Shown here piece by piece: positions 1 through 8,839 of a DNA stretch of 18,591 nucleotides. Every line of letters starts with the position of its first letter. Within the stretch, counting starts at the first letter, position 1. Location of the stretch: positions 1,521,690-1,540,280 of the forward strand of contig KE356579.1 in NCBI GenBank assembly GCA_000416085.1, given 5' to 3'. Under the pieces are notes generated by a model. The model worked only from the letters and a program-made list of their open reading frames with translations, had not been told where the DNA came from and searched no databases. Source of the DNA: a halophilic archaeon J07HX64 (GTDB taxonomy: Archaea > Halobacteriota > Halobacteria > Halobacteriales > Haloarculaceae). Position numbers and translations under genes: made by a program.

Positions 1-2168
1 GCGATGGCGAACCCGTCGGCGGTGCTGGTGCCCCGGCCGACCTCGTCGAGCAACACCAGCGAGCGCTCGGTCGCACTGTCGAGAATCGTCGACAGTTCGT
101 CCATCTCGACCAGAAATGTCGACCGTCCGCCGGCGATGTCGTCGCTCGCCCCGACGCGCGTGAACACGCGGTCGAACACCTGCATCCGGGCCGCGTCTGC
201 GGGCACAAAGCTCCCGGCCTGTGCGAGGATGGCCGTCAGCGCGACCTGGCGCATGTACGTCGACTTGCCGCTCATGTTCGGCCCGGTGACCACCGCCAGT
301 CGCTCGGCCGGGTCGAGACGCGTGTCGTTCGGGACAAACGCCTCCTCGGTCCGTTCGACAACGGGGTGACGGCCCCCCTCGATCTGGATACCGCCGGCAT
401 CCCCGTTCGTCCCGGGGTCGACACCGACCGACGGCCGGGTGTAGTCGTGTTCGGCCGCGACTGTCGCGAACCCGACCAGCACGTCGAGATCTGCGAGCGC
501 GTCGGCGAGCGCCTGCACGCGCTCGGACTCCTCGGCAACCTGTGACCGGACCTCGCAGAACAGGTCGTACTCCAGTTCGTCCGCCCGCTGCTCGGCGCGG
601 ATGATCTCGTCTTCCCGTTTCTTCAGCGCGGGCGTGTAGTAGCGCTCCGCGTTTTTCAGCGTCTGGCGGCGCTCGTAGTCGTCGGGGACCCGGTCGAGGT
701 TGGCGTCGGTCACCTCGATGTAGTAGCCGTGGACCGAGTTGTAGCCGACCTTCAGCGAGTCGATACCGGTTCGCTCGCGCTCGCGTGTCTCGAGGCTGTC
801 GACCCAGGCCTTCCCGTCGCGTTCGGTCTCCCGGAGTCGTGCGAGTTCCTCGTCGTACTCCGGCCGGACGACCCCGCCCTCGGTGAGTTCCTGCGGTGGG
901 TCCGACACGATAGCCGCCTCGATCAGCGAGCGCATCTCCGGCAACGGGTCGAGTGCCTCGCGGAGCGCGGCGAGCGGTTCACAGTCGGTGTCCGCGAGCG
1001 CGTCGCGCAGTTCCGGCACCACCGACAGAGTGTCCACGAGCGACCGCAGGTCCCGGGCGTTTGCTCTCGTGCGTGCGACCCGGGAGATCAGCCGCTCGAT
1101 GTCGTACACGTCCCGGAGGAGGCCGTGGACCCGCTCGCGGACCTGGACGCGCTCGCGGAGTTCGCCGACAGCGTCGTGACGGGCCGCGATGCGGTCGGCG
1201 TCGAGCAGCGGCCGGCGGAGCCACGCGTCGAGTGTTCGCCGGCCGAGCGCCGAGGCCGTCTCGTCGACCACCGCCACGAGCGTGCCACCCTCGCGACCGT
1301 GGACCGCACGCGGTTCGAACAGTTCGAGACTCTCGATTGCGACCGCGTCCAGCAGCATGTACTCGTGCGGGTCGTACCGGGTGAGGTGGTTGATGTAGTC
1401 GAGACGTGTCTGCTCGCCACCGCGGGCGTACTCGGCGTACGAGAGCAGTGCCCCGCAGGCACGCAGTTCGGACGTGGCCCCGAGCAGTCTGTCGGGGTCA
1501 CCGACGTACTCGTCGAGGCGGTCACGGGCGGTCCCGAGTGCGAACGTCGCCTGTTCGTGCGCGGTGCGGACCACCCCCTCCGGGAGTGTGTCGGCGGGGG
1601 CGTCCGGGCCGACGACCACCTCTGCGGGGTCGAACCGGCCGAGTTCGTCCGCGAGTTCCGCCCGTGTGTCGGTGCTCGTGGCGTAGAACTCGCCGGTCGA
1701 GACGTCGAGCACCGCGAGTCCGAGCGCACCGTCGGCGGCCACCGCGGCCACGTAGTTGTTGCGCTCGGTGTCCAGCAGTTCGTTCTCGGTGAGTGTGCCC
1801 GGGGTGAGCACGCGTGTCACCGCACGGTCGACCACACCTGTTGTCTCCTCGGGGTCCTCGACCTGGTCGGCGACCGCGACACGGTAGCCGGCCTCCAGCA
1901 ACCGGTCGACGTAGGACTCGGCGTTGTCGATCGGGATACCCGCCATCGCGTAGGTGCCCGTGGAGTCCTCCCGTTGTGTGAGCGTGATCTCACACCGGCG
2001 GGCGACTGTCTCGGCCGCATCACAGAACGCCTCGTAGAAATCCCCCACCTGGAACAGCACGAGCGCATCGTCGTACCGGTCACACAGTTCGAAGTACTGG
2101 GTCATCATCGGCGTGAGCTCCGCGCGGCGCTCGCGCATCTTCTCGGGTGGCCCCAGCGCTGTATCCAT
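1..2168 (-). CDS. mutS: DNA mismatch repair protein MutS, C terminus beyond window
   Basis: Mismatch-recognition ATPase of the MutS1 type, which binds mispaired or unpaired bases and signals to MutL. The reading frame stays open for 722 codons to the left edge. Near the N terminus GDFYE (residues 42-46) holds the Phe-X-Glu mismatch-contacting motif. The core and lever helices follow. The ATPase domain has the MutS Walker [10 protein letters not shown] at residues 629-637 and Walker [12 protein letters not shown] around D708-E709, then ends in DGFAIA at the edge. Roughly the last 140-160 residues of a normal MutS1 (dimerisation helices) should lie outside the window. The start ATG at 2166-2168 is chosen because a TATA-like box sits 28 bp upstream, fitting a leaderless message. 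It is divergent from rpiA with a 67 bp gap. No frameshift or internal stop is seen. Haloarchaea often carry several MutS paralogues, and I cannot say which one this is. Confidence 0.96.
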   Translation of the reverse strand, partial: MDTALGPPEKMRERRAELTPMMTQYFELCDRYDDALVLFQVGDFYEAFCDAAETVARRCEITLTQREDSTGTYAMAGIPIDNAESYVDRLLEAGYRVAVADQVEDPEETTGVVDRAVTRVLTPGTLTENELLDTERNNYVAAVAADGALGLAVLDVSTGEFYATSTDTRAELADELGRFDPAEVVVGPDAPADTLPEGVVRTAHEQATFALGTARDRLDEYVGDPDRLLGATSELRACGALLSYAEYARGGEQTRLDYINHLTRYDPHEYMLLDAVAIESLELFEPRAVHGREGGTLVAVVDETASALGRRTLDAWLRRPLLDADRIAARHDAVGELRERVQVRERVHGLLRDVYDIERLISRVARTRANARDLRSLVDTLSVVPELRDALADTDCEPLAALREALDPLPEMRSLIEAAIVSDPPQELTEGGVVRPEYDEELARLRETERDGKAWVDSLETRERERTGIDSLKVGYNSVHGYYIEVTDANLDRVPDDYERRQTLKNAERYYTPALKKREDEIIRAEQRADELEYDLFCEVRSQVAEESERVQALADALADLDVLVGFATVAAEHDYTRPSVGVDPGTNGDAGGIQIEGGRHPVVERTEEAFVPNDTRLDPAERLAVVTGPNMSGKSTYMRQVALTAILAQAGSFVPADAARMQVFDRVFTRVGASDDIAGGRSTFLVEMDELSTILDSATERSLVLLDEVGRGTSTADGFAI

Positions 2169-2193
2169 GTCTGTTTCCCCGGCGCCGAAACGC

Positions 2194-2199
2194 AAATAC
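2194..2199 (-). promoter_or_regulatory. TATA-like box of mutS
   Basis: The minus strand reads GGTATTTGCG here, centred about 28 bp before the mutS ATG at 2168. The spacing fits a leaderless haloarchaeal promoter. The match to consensus is modest. Confidence 0.45.
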
Positions 2200-2205
2200 C
2201 TTGCA

Positions 2206-2211
2206 CTTTTC
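2206..2211 (+). promoter_or_regulatory. TATA-like box of rpiA
   Basis: CTTTTC lies about 27 bp before the rpiA ATG at 2236. It is the only T-rich hexamer at the right distance. It sits back to back with the mutS box, about 12 bp away, so the two divergent promoters probably compete for bound basal factors. Confidence 0.4.
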
Positions 2212-2235
2212 AGAGTGGGGAAAAACCACACAGGC

Positions 2236-2913
2236 ATGAAGGGTGACCGCACACGAGCCAAACAGGAGGCGGGTCAGAGCGCCGCCCGCGTGGTTGCGGA
2301 CGGCTCTGTCGTGGGGCTCGGAACGGGCAGCACAGCGGCCGAGGCGATCAGCCAGTTAGGCGAACGCGTCGATTCCGGGCTCGATATCCGGGGGATTCCA
2401 ACCTCCCACCAGTCCCGACGACTCGCCCGTGAGGCGGATATCCCGCTGACGACACTCGCAGACGCCGTCCCCGACATCGCGATCGACGGCGCAGACCAGG
2501 CTGCCGGCTGTGACCTGGTAAAGGGTGGGGGCGCGGCTCACGCACGCGAGAAGATTGTCGACGCCGCCGCCGACCGGCTGCTGGTCGTTGTCGACCCGAC
2601 AAAGCTCGCAGACCGGCTCGACCACCCCGTGCCGGTCGAGGTACTGCCCGACGCACGGGTGCCAGTCGAGACCGCCATCGAGGGACTCGGCGGTGAACCG
2701 ACAGTCCGGTCGGCTGTACAAAAGGACGGTCCGGTCGTGACCGACAACGGCAATCTGGTGCTCGACTGTGCGTTCGGCCCGCTCGACTCCCCGGGTGCCC
2801 TCGCCACCGACCTCGACGGGATTCCCGGGGTCGTGGCACACGGCCTGTTCGTCGGCCTCGCCGACGAACTCCACATCGGGAGCCCCGACGGTGTGGAACG
2901 GCGGCAGTGCTAG
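2236..2913 (+). CDS. rpiA: Ribose-5-phosphate isomerase A
   Basis: Interconverts ribose 5-phosphate and ribulose 5-phosphate in the cytoplasm; in archaea this supplies ribose for nucleotides. The protein is 225 residues, the normal RpiA length. Visible family motifs: GLGTGSTA (residues 27-34, phosphate binding), DGAD (84-87), KGGGA (96-100) followed by REK (104-106), with E105 in the place of the catalytic glutamate; the DPTK segment (120-123); [10 protein letters not shown] (168-177); and GVVAHGLF (198-205). The loop between DGAD and the KGGG lysine is one residue shorter than in E. coli RpiA. The ATG at 2236 is preferred over an in-frame upstream ATG at 2113, because the upstream extension runs antisense into mutS and because a TATA-like box lies 27 bp before 2236. 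It appears monocistronic and ends convergent with the next gene, 61 bp away. Confidence 0.95.
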   Translation: MKGDRTRAKQEAGQSAARVVADGSVVGLGTGSTAAEAISQLGERVDSGLDIRGIPTSHQSRRLAREADIPLTTLADAVPDIAIDGADQAAGCDLVKGGGAAHAREKIVDAAADRLLVVVDPTKLADRLDHPVPVEVLPDARVPVETAIEGLGGEPTVRSAVQKDGPVVTDNGNLVLDCAFGPLDSPGALATDLDGIPGVVAHGLFVGLADELHIGSPDGVERRQC

Positions 2914-2974
2914 TCTGTCCACGAACTGTACCGCCTGAGGAGAGGAGCCCAGACAGTGTGGAGCGGTGGGAGTA

Positions 2975-3622
2975 CTACTGGCGCATGGCGGCGAGCGTCT
3001 CGGCTGCTTCCCGGGCGGTTTTGAGGTGATCGCGCGCACGACGCGGGTCGTCTGCTTCCTCGGCGCGCCGACTGAACGCCGTGAGCGTCCGGACCAGTGA
3101 CGCCCGCGCGCTCTCGATGTCCGCCCCGCTGTCGGCAGTCTGTCCGGTGTCCCCCGGCGGGGTCGGCTGCCCGGTGTCACCGGTCGGCCCCGTGTGACCC
3201 CCCGTCTCGACCTGCCTCTCTGCTCCTGTCTGTTGTTGCCCCCGTCCAGTACCCCCCTCCGGACGGCCGCGTTGTTCCCGTGTCTGTGCGGTTTCGCCGT
3301 CCTCGCTGTCCTCGCCGCCGAACACGACGCGGGTGTCGTCATCCGGTGTCGTGACCTCGACCCCGGTGCCGTCAGACTCGTCTGTTCCGTCGTCGGTGTC
3401 GGTTCCGTTCTCTCGTTTCACCGGGCGTTCGCAGGCCGCACAGAACTCTTGCCCGTCGTACCGGAAGACGGGGTCACCACACTCCGAACAGTGGGCGTTT
3501 GTCATTGTTGCCCCCTGCAGGAGCAGTTCGCTCATCCGCTCTGTTGCCTCTCGCTCCTCTCTGTCCTGTTCGTACTTCTCCCGGAGACGCTCGCGCTCGG
3601 CCTCTCTGTCGAAATCACTCAT
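2975..3622 (-). CDS. SSSCA1/autoantigen p27-type zinc-ribbon protein
   Basis: Small soluble protein of 215 residues resembling the Sjogren's syndrome/scleroderma autoantigen 1 family found across archaea. Its cellular role is not established. The first 40 residues are a charged helix (REAERERLREKYEQDREE) ending in MSELLLQGATM, typical of the family. Next is one zinc ribbon, CSEC (C45, C48) and CAAC (C61, C64). Residues about 65-165 are a disordered acidic spacer rich in Asp, Glu, Thr and Gly. The last 45 residues are Ala/Arg/Glu-rich and look helical (SARASLVRTL to LAAMRQ). The start at 3622 follows a TATA-like box 27 bp upstream. It stands alone, convergent with rpiA and divergent from aglB. 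Confidence is high for the family and low for any function. Confidence 0.88.
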   Translation of the reverse strand: MSDFDREAERERLREKYEQDREEREATERMSELLLQGATMTNAHCSECGDPVFRYDGQEFCAACERPVKRENGTDTDDGTDESDGTGVEVTTPDDDTRVVFGGEDSEDGETAQTREQRGRPEGGTGRGQQQTGAERQVETGGHTGPTGDTGQPTPPGDTGQTADSGADIESARASLVRTLTAFSRRAEEADDPRRARDHLKTAREAAETLAAMRQ

Positions 3623-3646
3623 ACATGGGTTTCGGAGAGGAAGGTG

Positions 3647-3651
3647 AATAT
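3647..3651 (-). promoter_or_regulatory. TATA-like box of the SSSCA1-type gene
   Basis: The minus strand reads CATATTCAC, centred 27 bp before the ATG at 3622. The position fits a leaderless transcript. Confidence 0.45.
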
Positions 3652-3756
3652 GGCTTGCGGGCTGTATCCCGACTGTGTCGCGGGATGGGCCGAAGCCGAC
3701 CCCAGGAGTCGGGTCAAACCAACCCCACAGAGCGGGTCAAGCAGGACATTACATAA

Positions 3757-3764
3757 GGCTTATT
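3757..3764 (+). promoter_or_regulatory. TATA-like box of the aglB operon
   Basis: GGCTTATT is centred about 28 bp before the aglB ATG at 3790. A second AT-rich run, ACATAA at 3751-3756, would start transcription about 10 bp upstream of the ATG. The region 3741-3785 is clearly more AT-rich than its surroundings. Confidence 0.5.
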
Positions 3765-3789
3765 CCCAGCGTTCTATTCAGACAGTCTA

Positions 3790-6700
3790 ATGAGCAACTG
3801 GCAGGACCAGCTCGGCGGTGAGGGCGAGACAAAGGCCCTCGTCGACTGGCTGGCAAAGTACTATCACTATCCGGTATTACTAGCTGTTATCGGGTTCGCC
3901 CTGTGGAACCGGGTCCGGAACTACTCGAATTTCATCGTGAACGATGAGATTCTCTACACCGGTAACGATCCCTGGTACCACATGCGCTCGACGGAGTACG
4001 TGATCAACAATTTTCCGGAGACGATGCCGTTCGACCCGTGGACGTTTTTTCCGCAAGGAACGGCGAACAGCCAGTTCGGAACAATCTTCGACCAGTTGAT
4101 CGCACTGGTTGCGCTGGTCGTCGGAGCCGGTTCGCCGAGCCAAGGAACCGGCCGGTTCGTGCTGCTGATTTCGCCGGCGATATTCGGTGTGATGGTCGCG
4201 CTCCCGGCCTACGTTATCGGGAGGCGTCTGGGCGGGCGATTCGGTGGTATCATCTCTGTTATGTTCATCGCCCTCGCCCCCGACCGGATGCTCGACGTGA
4301 GTCTGGCGGGGTTCCCCGACCACCAGGTCGCAGAGGTGCTGTTCATGGGGTTTGCGGTCGTCGGACTGATGGTTGCGCTCCGGGCGGCAGAGCGCGAGTT
4401 GCCCGTCCACGAACTGCTGTTGCAACGCGAGTTCGGACTCATCCGTGGGACGCTCGGCTGGTCACTGCTTGCAGGCGTCGCGTTCGGTGTGTATATGTGG
4501 GTGTGGCCGCCTGGTGTCTGGCTGTACGGCATCTTCGGTGTCTTCTTTATCATACACATGAGCGCAGAGCACGTCCGCGGACGGAGCCCGGAACACACGG
4601 CCTTTGTCGGAGCAACCGTGTTCGCGACGGCCGGACTCCTCCAGCTCGCCGCACTCCAGGAGCTCGGTCTCTCCGCGACCAGCCGAACGCTCCTGCAGCC
4701 GGCCTTTGGACTGGCCGGTGCGGTCGGTATCGTCGCGCTCGCCTGGTTCTCTCAGGAGGTCCACCGGCGTGAACGCTCCGCGCTCGCGTACCCCGCGGGT
4801 ATCGTCGGCTCTATAATCGGTGGGCTGGTGATCGTTGCGGTGCTTTCCCCGGGTCTGTTCGACTTCGCAATCAGCCAGTACGACCGGGCGTTCGGGGCCA
4901 CCATCGACGGGCTGAACACCGTTGTCTGGTTCGCCGATATCTCCATACAGGCTGGTGCCGAATCGACGATCGGTGAGGGGAGCCCCGGCAGTTTCGGTGA
5001 CATCAGAACCTTCTATCAGTTCGCTGCGTTCACGGCACTGCTCGGTGCCGCCGTGCTCATCGTGAGACAGGTCCTCGACGACAGGCCCAGAGGTGAGGAG
5101 CTGTTGCTTGTCGTAGTGAGTATCTTCATGATTATCGCGACGTTCACCCAGATCCGGTTTGCCTACTACCTGACAATCGTTATCGGTGGACTGAACGCCG
5201 CGCTGGTCGGGTCGATCATGCGGCTCGCCGGGACGCCGGACCGGGGGTCGTTGCCCGAAACCTACCAGGTTCTCACGATTATGGTGGTTCTGCTTGTGAT
5301 GTTCGTCCCGCTGCTGGGGGTTCCGCTCGTCGGTGGTGACAACACGGCAATCGAGCTTGCCGACTCGGAGAGCGAGCCCGGCAGTGTCACCGGTTGGGGT
5401 GACAGTCTCGACTGGATGGCCCAAAACACCCCGGAACCGGGCACGTACGCCAACCCCGACGGCGAGCCGATGGAGTACTACGGCCAGTACGAGCGCACCG
5501 ACAGCTTCGATTACCCGGACGGTGCCTACGGTGTGCTGTCGTGGTGGGACTACGGTCACTGGATAACCGCTAAAGGCGAACGGATTCCGAACGCCAACCC
5601 GTTCCAGCAGAACATCCGCCCGGCCGCCGAGTTCCTGCTCGCACAGGACGAGAGCGAGGGGCTCGATATCCTCGAGGAGGAGTTCCAAGACAGCGACACC
5701 GCGAAGACGCAGTACGTGATGATAGACGCGCTGATGGTCGAAACCGAGGCACGGTTCGGCGGGAAGTTCTTTGCCCCGGCAGACTTCGCCTCCGACTTCG
5801 AGCGCGGTGACTTCTACCGGCGGATGACCTCCGAGGCCGGCGACACCGCTATCGTGAACAAACAGAACTACTACGAGTCGATGATGGTCCGGCTGTACCA
5901 CTACCACGGGAGCAACGCCCAGCCGGACCCGTTTGTTACACAGTGGGCCGGACAGGAGACACGTGACAGCGACGGCAGAGCGTTCGTCGAGATGCCACAG
6001 GGTGCAAACGAGAGTGCAGTCGAGTTCGTCGACAACATATCGGCAGCGCGGAACATAACCGAGAACGACCCGACGAACCAGATCGGTGGTCTCGGTGCCA
6101 GTCCCGCTGAGGAGGTGCCCGCGCTCGAACACTTCCGTCTCGTCTACGACGACAGGGTACCAGCGGTTCCCCTTACCGGTGGTGAGGATGTGGCGTTCTC
6201 GGAGGCCCGCGACAACGGGCTCAGCTCTGCACCGTTTGCCACCGTTGCGAACCAGAACCTCCCTCTGATGAACAGCAGTCTCCGACAGGAAAGCACCGGC
6301 CAGAAGAGCGAACTGGACAAACTGTTCCGGACAACCCCCTCGTTCACGAAGACGTTCGAACGGGTGCCGGGTGCCACCATCCGGGGGTCGCTTCCCGACA
6401 ACGCCACCGAACACGAGGTGCTCAACGTCTCCGAGGGTGACAGCATCGGCATCAGTGTGCCGATGAACATGGTGCACGGTGAGCAGTTCACCTACTCGCA
6501 GACGGTCACCCTCGACGAGAACCTCGAGTTCAACACGACTGTTCCCTACTCGACGACCGGCTACGACGAGTACGGTCCCGAAGAGGGCTACACCAACGTG
6601 AGTGTCCGGGCCAACAGCTCCTACAACATCCAGACCTCCCGCGTGTTCGACAACAACGAGAGCGCATTCGTCTCGTTCGGTGCCAACGTGAACGTCACCG

Positions 6701-7068
6701 AGGGCCAGGTTATCGGCGAGGAAGATCCCGTTGTCGAGGTCCAACTCGAGGAGCGAACCCAGCCGTTCGACTTCAATCTCGGTGGTGGTGGAGGCAGCGG
6801 CGATGACAGTGGCAGTGATAGCAGTGACAGTGGTAGCAGTGGCGGTGACGGCAGTAACGGTGGCGACAGTGGCGGTGACGGCAGTAACGGTGGCGACAGT
6901 GGCGGTGACAGCAGTAACGGTGGCGATAACAGTGGCAGTGACAGCAGTGACGGTAGCGAAAGTAGTGGCGGAGGCACGGACGGCATGGCAGGGGCAGTCG
7001 GGTCGAGCGCCACGGCAGATGCGCGGAGTGTTGACACGGCGAGTTTCCAGCCGGTTCCGGGCGGATAA
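3790..7068 (+). CDS. aglB: Oligosaccharyltransferase AglB (archaeal STT3)
   Basis: Transfers the lipid-linked glycan from a dolichyl phosphate carrier to Asn in N-X-S/T sequons of proteins outside the cell. The 1092-residue protein has an N-terminal multi-span membrane half (residues about 25-515) and a soluble C-terminal half. Catalytic landmarks: the first metal-binding Asp in GNDPWYH (D60), the second loop motif AGFPDHQVAE (173-182), and the STT3 signature WWDYGHW at 585-591, with DALM at 646-649 compatible with the DxxK/DxxM motif that helps bind the sequon. The soluble half has about ten N-X-S/T sequons of its own. It ends in a Ser/Gly/Asp/Asn tail (about 998-1060) built on a 30 bp tandem repeat, followed by about 30 less repetitive residues with no second membrane anchor. 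The length is somewhat above the roughly 1050 residues of Haloferax AglB, mostly because of the tail. The next gene starts 3 nt after the stop, so the two are almost certainly co-transcribed. Confidence 0.97.
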   Translation: MSNWQDQLGGEGETKALVDWLAKYYHYPVLLAVIGFALWNRVRNYSNFIVNDEILYTGNDPWYHMRSTEYVINNFPETMPFDPWTFFPQGTANSQFGTIFDQLIALVALVVGAGSPSQGTGRFVLLISPAIFGVMVALPAYVIGRRLGGRFGGIISVMFIALAPDRMLDVSLAGFPDHQVAEVLFMGFAVVGLMVALRAAERELPVHELLLQREFGLIRGTLGWSLLAGVAFGVYMWVWPPGVWLYGIFGVFFIIHMSAEHVRGRSPEHTAFVGATVFATAGLLQLAALQELGLSATSRTLLQPAFGLAGAVGIVALAWFSQEVHRRERSALAYPAGIVGSIIGGLVIVAVLSPGLFDFAISQYDRAFGATIDGLNTVVWFADISIQAGAESTIGEGSPGSFGDIRTFYQFAAFTALLGAAVLIVRQVLDDRPRGEELLLVVVSIFMIIATFTQIRFAYYLTIVIGGLNAALVGSIMRLAGTPDRGSLPETYQVLTIMVVLLVMFVPLLGVPLVGGDNTAIELADSESEPGSVTGWGDSLDWMAQNTPEPGTYANPDGEPMEYYGQYERTDSFDYPDGAYGVLSWWDYGHWITAKGERIPNANPFQQNIRPAAEFLLAQDESEGLDILEEEFQDSDTAKTQYVMIDALMVETEARFGGKFFAPADFASDFERGDFYRRMTSEAGDTAIVNKQNYYESMMVRLYHYHGSNAQPDPFVTQWAGQETRDSDGRAFVEMPQGANESAVEFVDNISAARNITENDPTNQIGGLGASPAEEVPALEHFRLVYDDRVPAVPLTGGEDVAFSEARDNGLSSAPFATVANQNLPLMNSSLRQESTGQKSELDKLFRTTPSFTKTFERVPGATIRGSLPDNATEHEVLNVSEGDSIGISVPMNMVHGEQFTYSQTVTLDENLEFNTTVPYSTTGYDEYGPEEGYTNVSVRANSSYNIQTSRVFDNNESAFVSFGANVNVTEGQVIGEEDPVVEVQLEERTQPFDFNLGGGGGSGDDSGSDSSDSGSSGGDGSNGGDSGGDGSNGGDSGGDSSNGGDNSGSDSSDGSESSGGGTDGMAGAVGSSATADARSVDTASFQPVPGG
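6841..6930 (+). repeat. 30-bp tandem repeat, three copies, in the aglB tail
   Basis: Two identical 30 bp units at 6841-6870 and 6871-6900 are followed by a third with three changes at 6901-6930. They encode GGDGSNGGDS-like decapeptides. Shorter GGNAGT-type reiterations flank them from about 6781 to 6969. The period is a multiple of three, so copy number can change without breaking the frame. Confidence 0.9.
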
Positions 7069-7071
7069 CCG

Positions 7072-8091
7072 ATGCCCACGCAGGACGAGGAGGGGGTTGG
7101 AGGACAGGGTCGTCTGCTAAGCTATCTGCGGGGGCGACGGGAGACGGTTGCGGTGTATCTAAAGGGGTTCGCGATGGGGAGCGCGGCGACTGTTCCCGGT
7201 GTCTCCGGCGGGACGATAGCGCTCATTCTGGGTATCTACGACCGGTTCATCCGGGCGTTGACCGGTATCGACGGTCGACTGGCGGGACTCGCGACGGGTA
7301 TTCACCGAACGGAGGGTCGTGAGCAGTTCCGTGCGGCCGTACACGAACAGGACCTGCCCTTTTTGTTCGTGCTGTTCGCGGGTGTCGGGACGGCAGTGCT
7401 CACACTCGCCCGGGTTATCAGCGCGGCGCTCGCCGCCGCGCCGGGACCGATGTTCTCGTTCTTTGGCGGTCTCATCGCCGCGTCCGCGTTCGTGCTGTTC
7501 GACCGACGATGGCTGACCCGACTCCGGCACGGTGTCGCCGCCGTTGCGGGGTTCAGCATCGCCTTCCTCGTTGCGGGCGCCTCCGGTGTGGGGCTGTTCC
7601 CGGAGACACTCCCGGTCGTGTTCTTCGCGGCCGCCATCGCCATCTCCGGCATGGTTCTTCCGGGGCTGTCCGGCTCGTTTCTCCTGCTTCTTCTCGGACA
7701 GTACGAGTATCTCACCGACGTTGCGAGTCGGGTGATCGACCACGCGGCGACGCTCGCCTCGGGGACGGTTCCCTCGGGGCTGACCGCCGACCTGACGGTT
7801 ATTGCCACGTTCGGGTTCGGTGCTATCGCGGGCTTTTTTACGACAGCGCACGCTGTTAGCGCCGCGCTAGAGCGGTATCCTGGTGTCACGTTCGCGTTTC
7901 TCGTGAGTCTGATGCTCGGGGCACTCAACTACCCCGTTATTCGTATCTCCGAGGAGACCGACCTGTCGGCGGCGCCCCTCGCTGTCGTCGTGCTCGCGGC
8001 ACTTGCCGGCGCGGTGCTCGTGCTCGTGTTCGACCGCTACACGAAAGACCTCGAGTACGGCGAGAGCGATGCGTTTGCCGGCGAGAGGTAA
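7072..8091 (+). CDS. DUF368 membrane protein, candidate polyprenyl/dolichyl phosphate translocase
   Basis: Integral membrane protein of 339 residues with the DUF368 pattern. Two re-entrant-type motifs are repeated in the two halves: GSAATVPGVSGGT (residues 36-48) and ISGMVLPGLSGSF (191-203). Both lie between hydrophobic segments at about 95-125, 128-145, 155-175, 180-212, 240-265, 272-290 and 302-321, and the protein ends in a short acidic tail. Bacterial DUF368 proteins (PopT family) have been shown to return undecaprenyl phosphate across the membrane. It lies 3 nt after aglB, whose reaction leaves a dolichyl phosphate carrier on the outer face, so a recycling role is a reasonable inference. 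The start ATG at 7072 is the first after the aglB stop. The N terminus is polar (about 20 residues) before GRRETVAVYLKG. The family call is strong; the substrate is inferred. Confidence 0.92.
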   Translation: MPTQDEEGVGGQGRLLSYLRGRRETVAVYLKGFAMGSAATVPGVSGGTIALILGIYDRFIRALTGIDGRLAGLATGIHRTEGREQFRAAVHEQDLPFLFVLFAGVGTAVLTLARVISAALAAAPGPMFSFFGGLIAASAFVLFDRRWLTRLRHGVAAVAGFSIAFLVAGASGVGLFPETLPVVFFAAAIAISGMVLPGLSGSFLLLLLGQYEYLTDVASRVIDHAATLASGTVPSGLTADLTVIATFGFGAIAGFFTTAHAVSAALERYPGVTFAFLVSLMLGALNYPVIRISEETDLSAAPLAVVVLAALAGAVLVLVFDRYTKDLEYGESDAFAGER

Positions 8092-8119
8092 CGGTCGGGC
8101 ATACCCGGTGGTCGAGCGG

Positions 8120-8791
8120 TCACTCCTCGTCGGCGTGGAACCGATGGCCACACTCCGGGCACTCGAGTTCGTCGTGACGTAGCGCGAGGCTGTGTTCGCG
8201 AACATCGCGCATCACCTCGGAGACACGCTCCTCAGCCTCCAACTCCTCCTCGACTGTCAGGTCGACATCCTCTACCTCGAGGAGGAACTTCGCCACCTCG
8301 GTGGACTCGTACATAACATCGTCGAGTTTCTCGGCGGTAAAAAAGTCGGTCATGGCGCCGTAGAGGAAGGTTGCGCCGGCCTTTCGGATCTTCTCCTCGA
8401 AGGAGGCGCGGGCCTGGTTCACCGCCTGTGGGGTGTATGTGTCGGTCATGAACGGCACCAGGCGAGGGAGGTTCTCGCCGATCTTGGTCATCTCGACACC
8501 GGTTTCGGTCCTGAAGTCCGCACAGAGTCGGGCGATAGCCCACTCCCGGGCGGTGATGTAGCTCCGCTCGCGCAGAAACTCGTTCGCCCGGTCGTAACTG
8601 CCACCCTCTATCTTGGAGAACTTGTCGTAGGTGCGCACGTCCTCGGGGACCGCCCGGTCACCGGCGTCACCGTCCGGGCGGCCGGTACCGGAGTCACGCC
8701 CTGGTCGACCGGAGTCGACCCGCTCGGTGCTGTCGGTGTCGTCACCGTCAGACGGTCCCTGTTCGGTCCCGGTGTTGGCGTCATCGACCAT
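8120..8791 (-). CDS. DUF5806 family haloarchaeal protein
   Basis: Soluble 223-residue protein of a family I recognise as conserved in haloarchaea (DUF5806). No function is known. The first 50 residues are a disordered acidic region. The conserved core runs from about residue 52 (DVRTYDKF) through YDRANEFLRERSYITAREW (66-84) and MTKIGENLP (101-109) to EVAKFLLEVEDVDLTVEEE (165-183), and looks all-helical. The end has a single CPECGHRFH motif (C211, C214, H216, H219), half of a zinc ribbon or a compact C2H2-like site. The start at 8791 is chosen over a longer in-frame reading because a TATA-like box lies 26 bp upstream and the extension would run antisense through the neighbouring gene. It is divergent from the UspA-like gene and convergent with the DUF368 gene, with only 28 bp between stop codons. 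Confidence 0.85.
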   Translation of the reverse strand: MVDDANTGTEQGPSDGDDTDSTERVDSGRPGRDSGTGRPDGDAGDRAVPEDVRTYDKFSKIEGGSYDRANEFLRERSYITAREWAIARLCADFRTETGVEMTKIGENLPRLVPFMTDTYTPQAVNQARASFEEKIRKAGATFLYGAMTDFFTAEKLDDVMYESTEVAKFLLEVEDVDLTVEEELEAEERVSEVMRDVREHSLALRHDELECPECGHRFHADEE

Positions 8792-8813
8792 GGTGTGGTG
8801 ATGGTGTGTGCCG

Positions 8814-8839
8814 ACAAAAGCGTGTCGGGGGCGTTTTGT
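8814..8839. promoter_or_regulatory. Symmetrical divergent promoter, ACAAAA...TTTTGT
   Basis: ACAAAA at 8814-8819 reads TTTTGT on the minus strand, 26 bp before the DUF5806 start. TTTTGT at 8834-8839 lies about 25 bp before the ATG at 8862. The two boxes are exact reverse complements 14 bp apart, and each fits a leaderless start. This supports both chosen start codons. Confidence 0.55.

Noticed and set aside
729..2246. A 505-codon open frame on the plus strand opposite mutS
   Set aside because: Shadow of mutS in GC-rich DNA. It has no recognisable domain, and the minus strand carries clear MutS motifs throughout.
4462..6744. A 760-codon open frame on the minus strand opposite aglB
   Set aside because: Antisense shadow of aglB. 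Its His/Arg/Val-rich composition has no family resemblance, and AglB catalytic motifs are on the plus strand.
3790..7068. Intein or fused extra domain in AglB to explain its 1092 residues
   Set aside because: No splice-junction or homing endonuclease motifs. The extra length is accounted for by the Ser/Gly/Asp tail.
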